Shown here in pieces: positions 14,395 to 14,543 of a stretch of DNA of 14,543 nt. Within the stretch, counting starts at the first letter, position 1. Every line of letters starts with the position of its first letter. The stretch lies in NCBI GenBank assembly GCA_900767015.1, contig CAAFXQ010000139.1:1-14543 (forward strand), written 5' to 3'. The translations under genes were made by a program, and so were the position numbers. The DNA comes from Clostridia bacterium (GTDB taxonomy: Bacteria > Bacillota > Clostridia > Oscillospirales > Acutalibacteraceae). The notes beneath the pieces were generated by a model. The model saw only the letters and a list, made by a program, of their open reading frames with translations. It made no database searches and had not been told where the DNA came from.

Positions 14395-14543
14395 TCTAAA
14401 AACCTCTCGGCACTCGTCATAATGCCCAACTAATGCCGTCTTTGTCGTTAAAAATCCTTGAAATACACAAAGTATTCCTGCGGATTTTTGCCTAAAATCC
14501 GACATCATTTGGGCACTATGCCGAATTCCTTTAGGTTTTTAGA
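14395..14543. mobile_element. MITE-like palindromic element, possibly cut by the window end
   Basis: The left end TCTAAAAACCT (14395-14405) is the exact reverse complement of the last 11 bases of the window (14533-14543). Further inside, TCGGCA (14407-14412) matches TGCCGA (14519-14524) in inverted orientation. An 18-base block at 14421-14438 matches 14500-14517 inverted at 14 of 18 positions. The centre is another hairpin, AAAAATCC/GGATTTTT (14450-14457 with 14482-14489), enclosing AATAC/GTATT. The whole folds into one long imperfect hairpin and codes for nothing. This is the form of a miniature inverted-repeat transposable element. The repeat may extend leftward into GGCAACC and rightward beyond the window, so target duplications cannot be checked. 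Confidence 0.65.

Overview
The window looks like a chromosomal segment from a low-to-mid-GC member of the Clostridia (Bacillota), probably a gut Oscillospiraceae/Ruminococcaceae-type organism. The reasons are strong AGGAG-type ribosome binding sites, TTG and GTG starts next to ATG, sigma-A promoters of TTGACA-17-TATAAT type, short GC stems with T-runs as terminators, the DUF1934 (YwiB-like)-argS pair known from Firmicutes, and a response regulator/histidine kinase/HtrA cluster. Taxonomy is inferred from style and gene content only; no rRNA or tRNA gene is visible.

Left part (+ strand, 1-8520): the 3' end of a GH95 alpha-L-fucosidase-like gene carrying an unusual repeated C-terminal tail, with its terminator; then a promoter, a DUF1934 gene and argS. 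Next comes an OmpR-type response regulator, a hairpin-containing spacer, a HisKA-type sensor kinase, and a membrane-anchored HtrA-like serine protease with a long disordered cytoplasmic N-terminus. This trio reads as an envelope-stress module. An EamA transporter with its own promoter follows, ending at a long hairpin that also serves the convergent gene.

Middle (8561-10107): a minus-strand stand-alone 2-oxoacid dehydrogenase acyltransferase (E2 catalytic core without lipoyl domain), read from a near-consensus promoter. Upstream of it lies about 450 bp without a gene. It contains a closed multi-hairpin element (9739-9881) that looks like a structured RNA or a small mobile element, then AT-rich DNA.

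Right part (- strand, 10108-14268): an apparent three-gene operon of a GH36 alpha-galactosidase, a CBM9-like protein (ATGA overlap) and a NahK-like hexosamine-1-kinase family protein, with a clear promoter and a candidate operator. The three products lack signal peptides, so sugar cleavage, binding and phosphorylation probably happen in the cytoplasm on imported oligosaccharides. With the GH95 gene at the other end, the content suggests use of fucosylated or alpha-galactosylated host or plant glycans; this link is an inference. The window ends in a palindromic, MITE-like element of about 150 bp.

The best candidates for something undescribed are the structured element at 9739-9881, the MITE-like element at 14395-14543, the repeated tail of the GH95 enzyme, and the alpha-galactosidase/CBM9/kinase operon. 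Most of the remaining genes are conventional.
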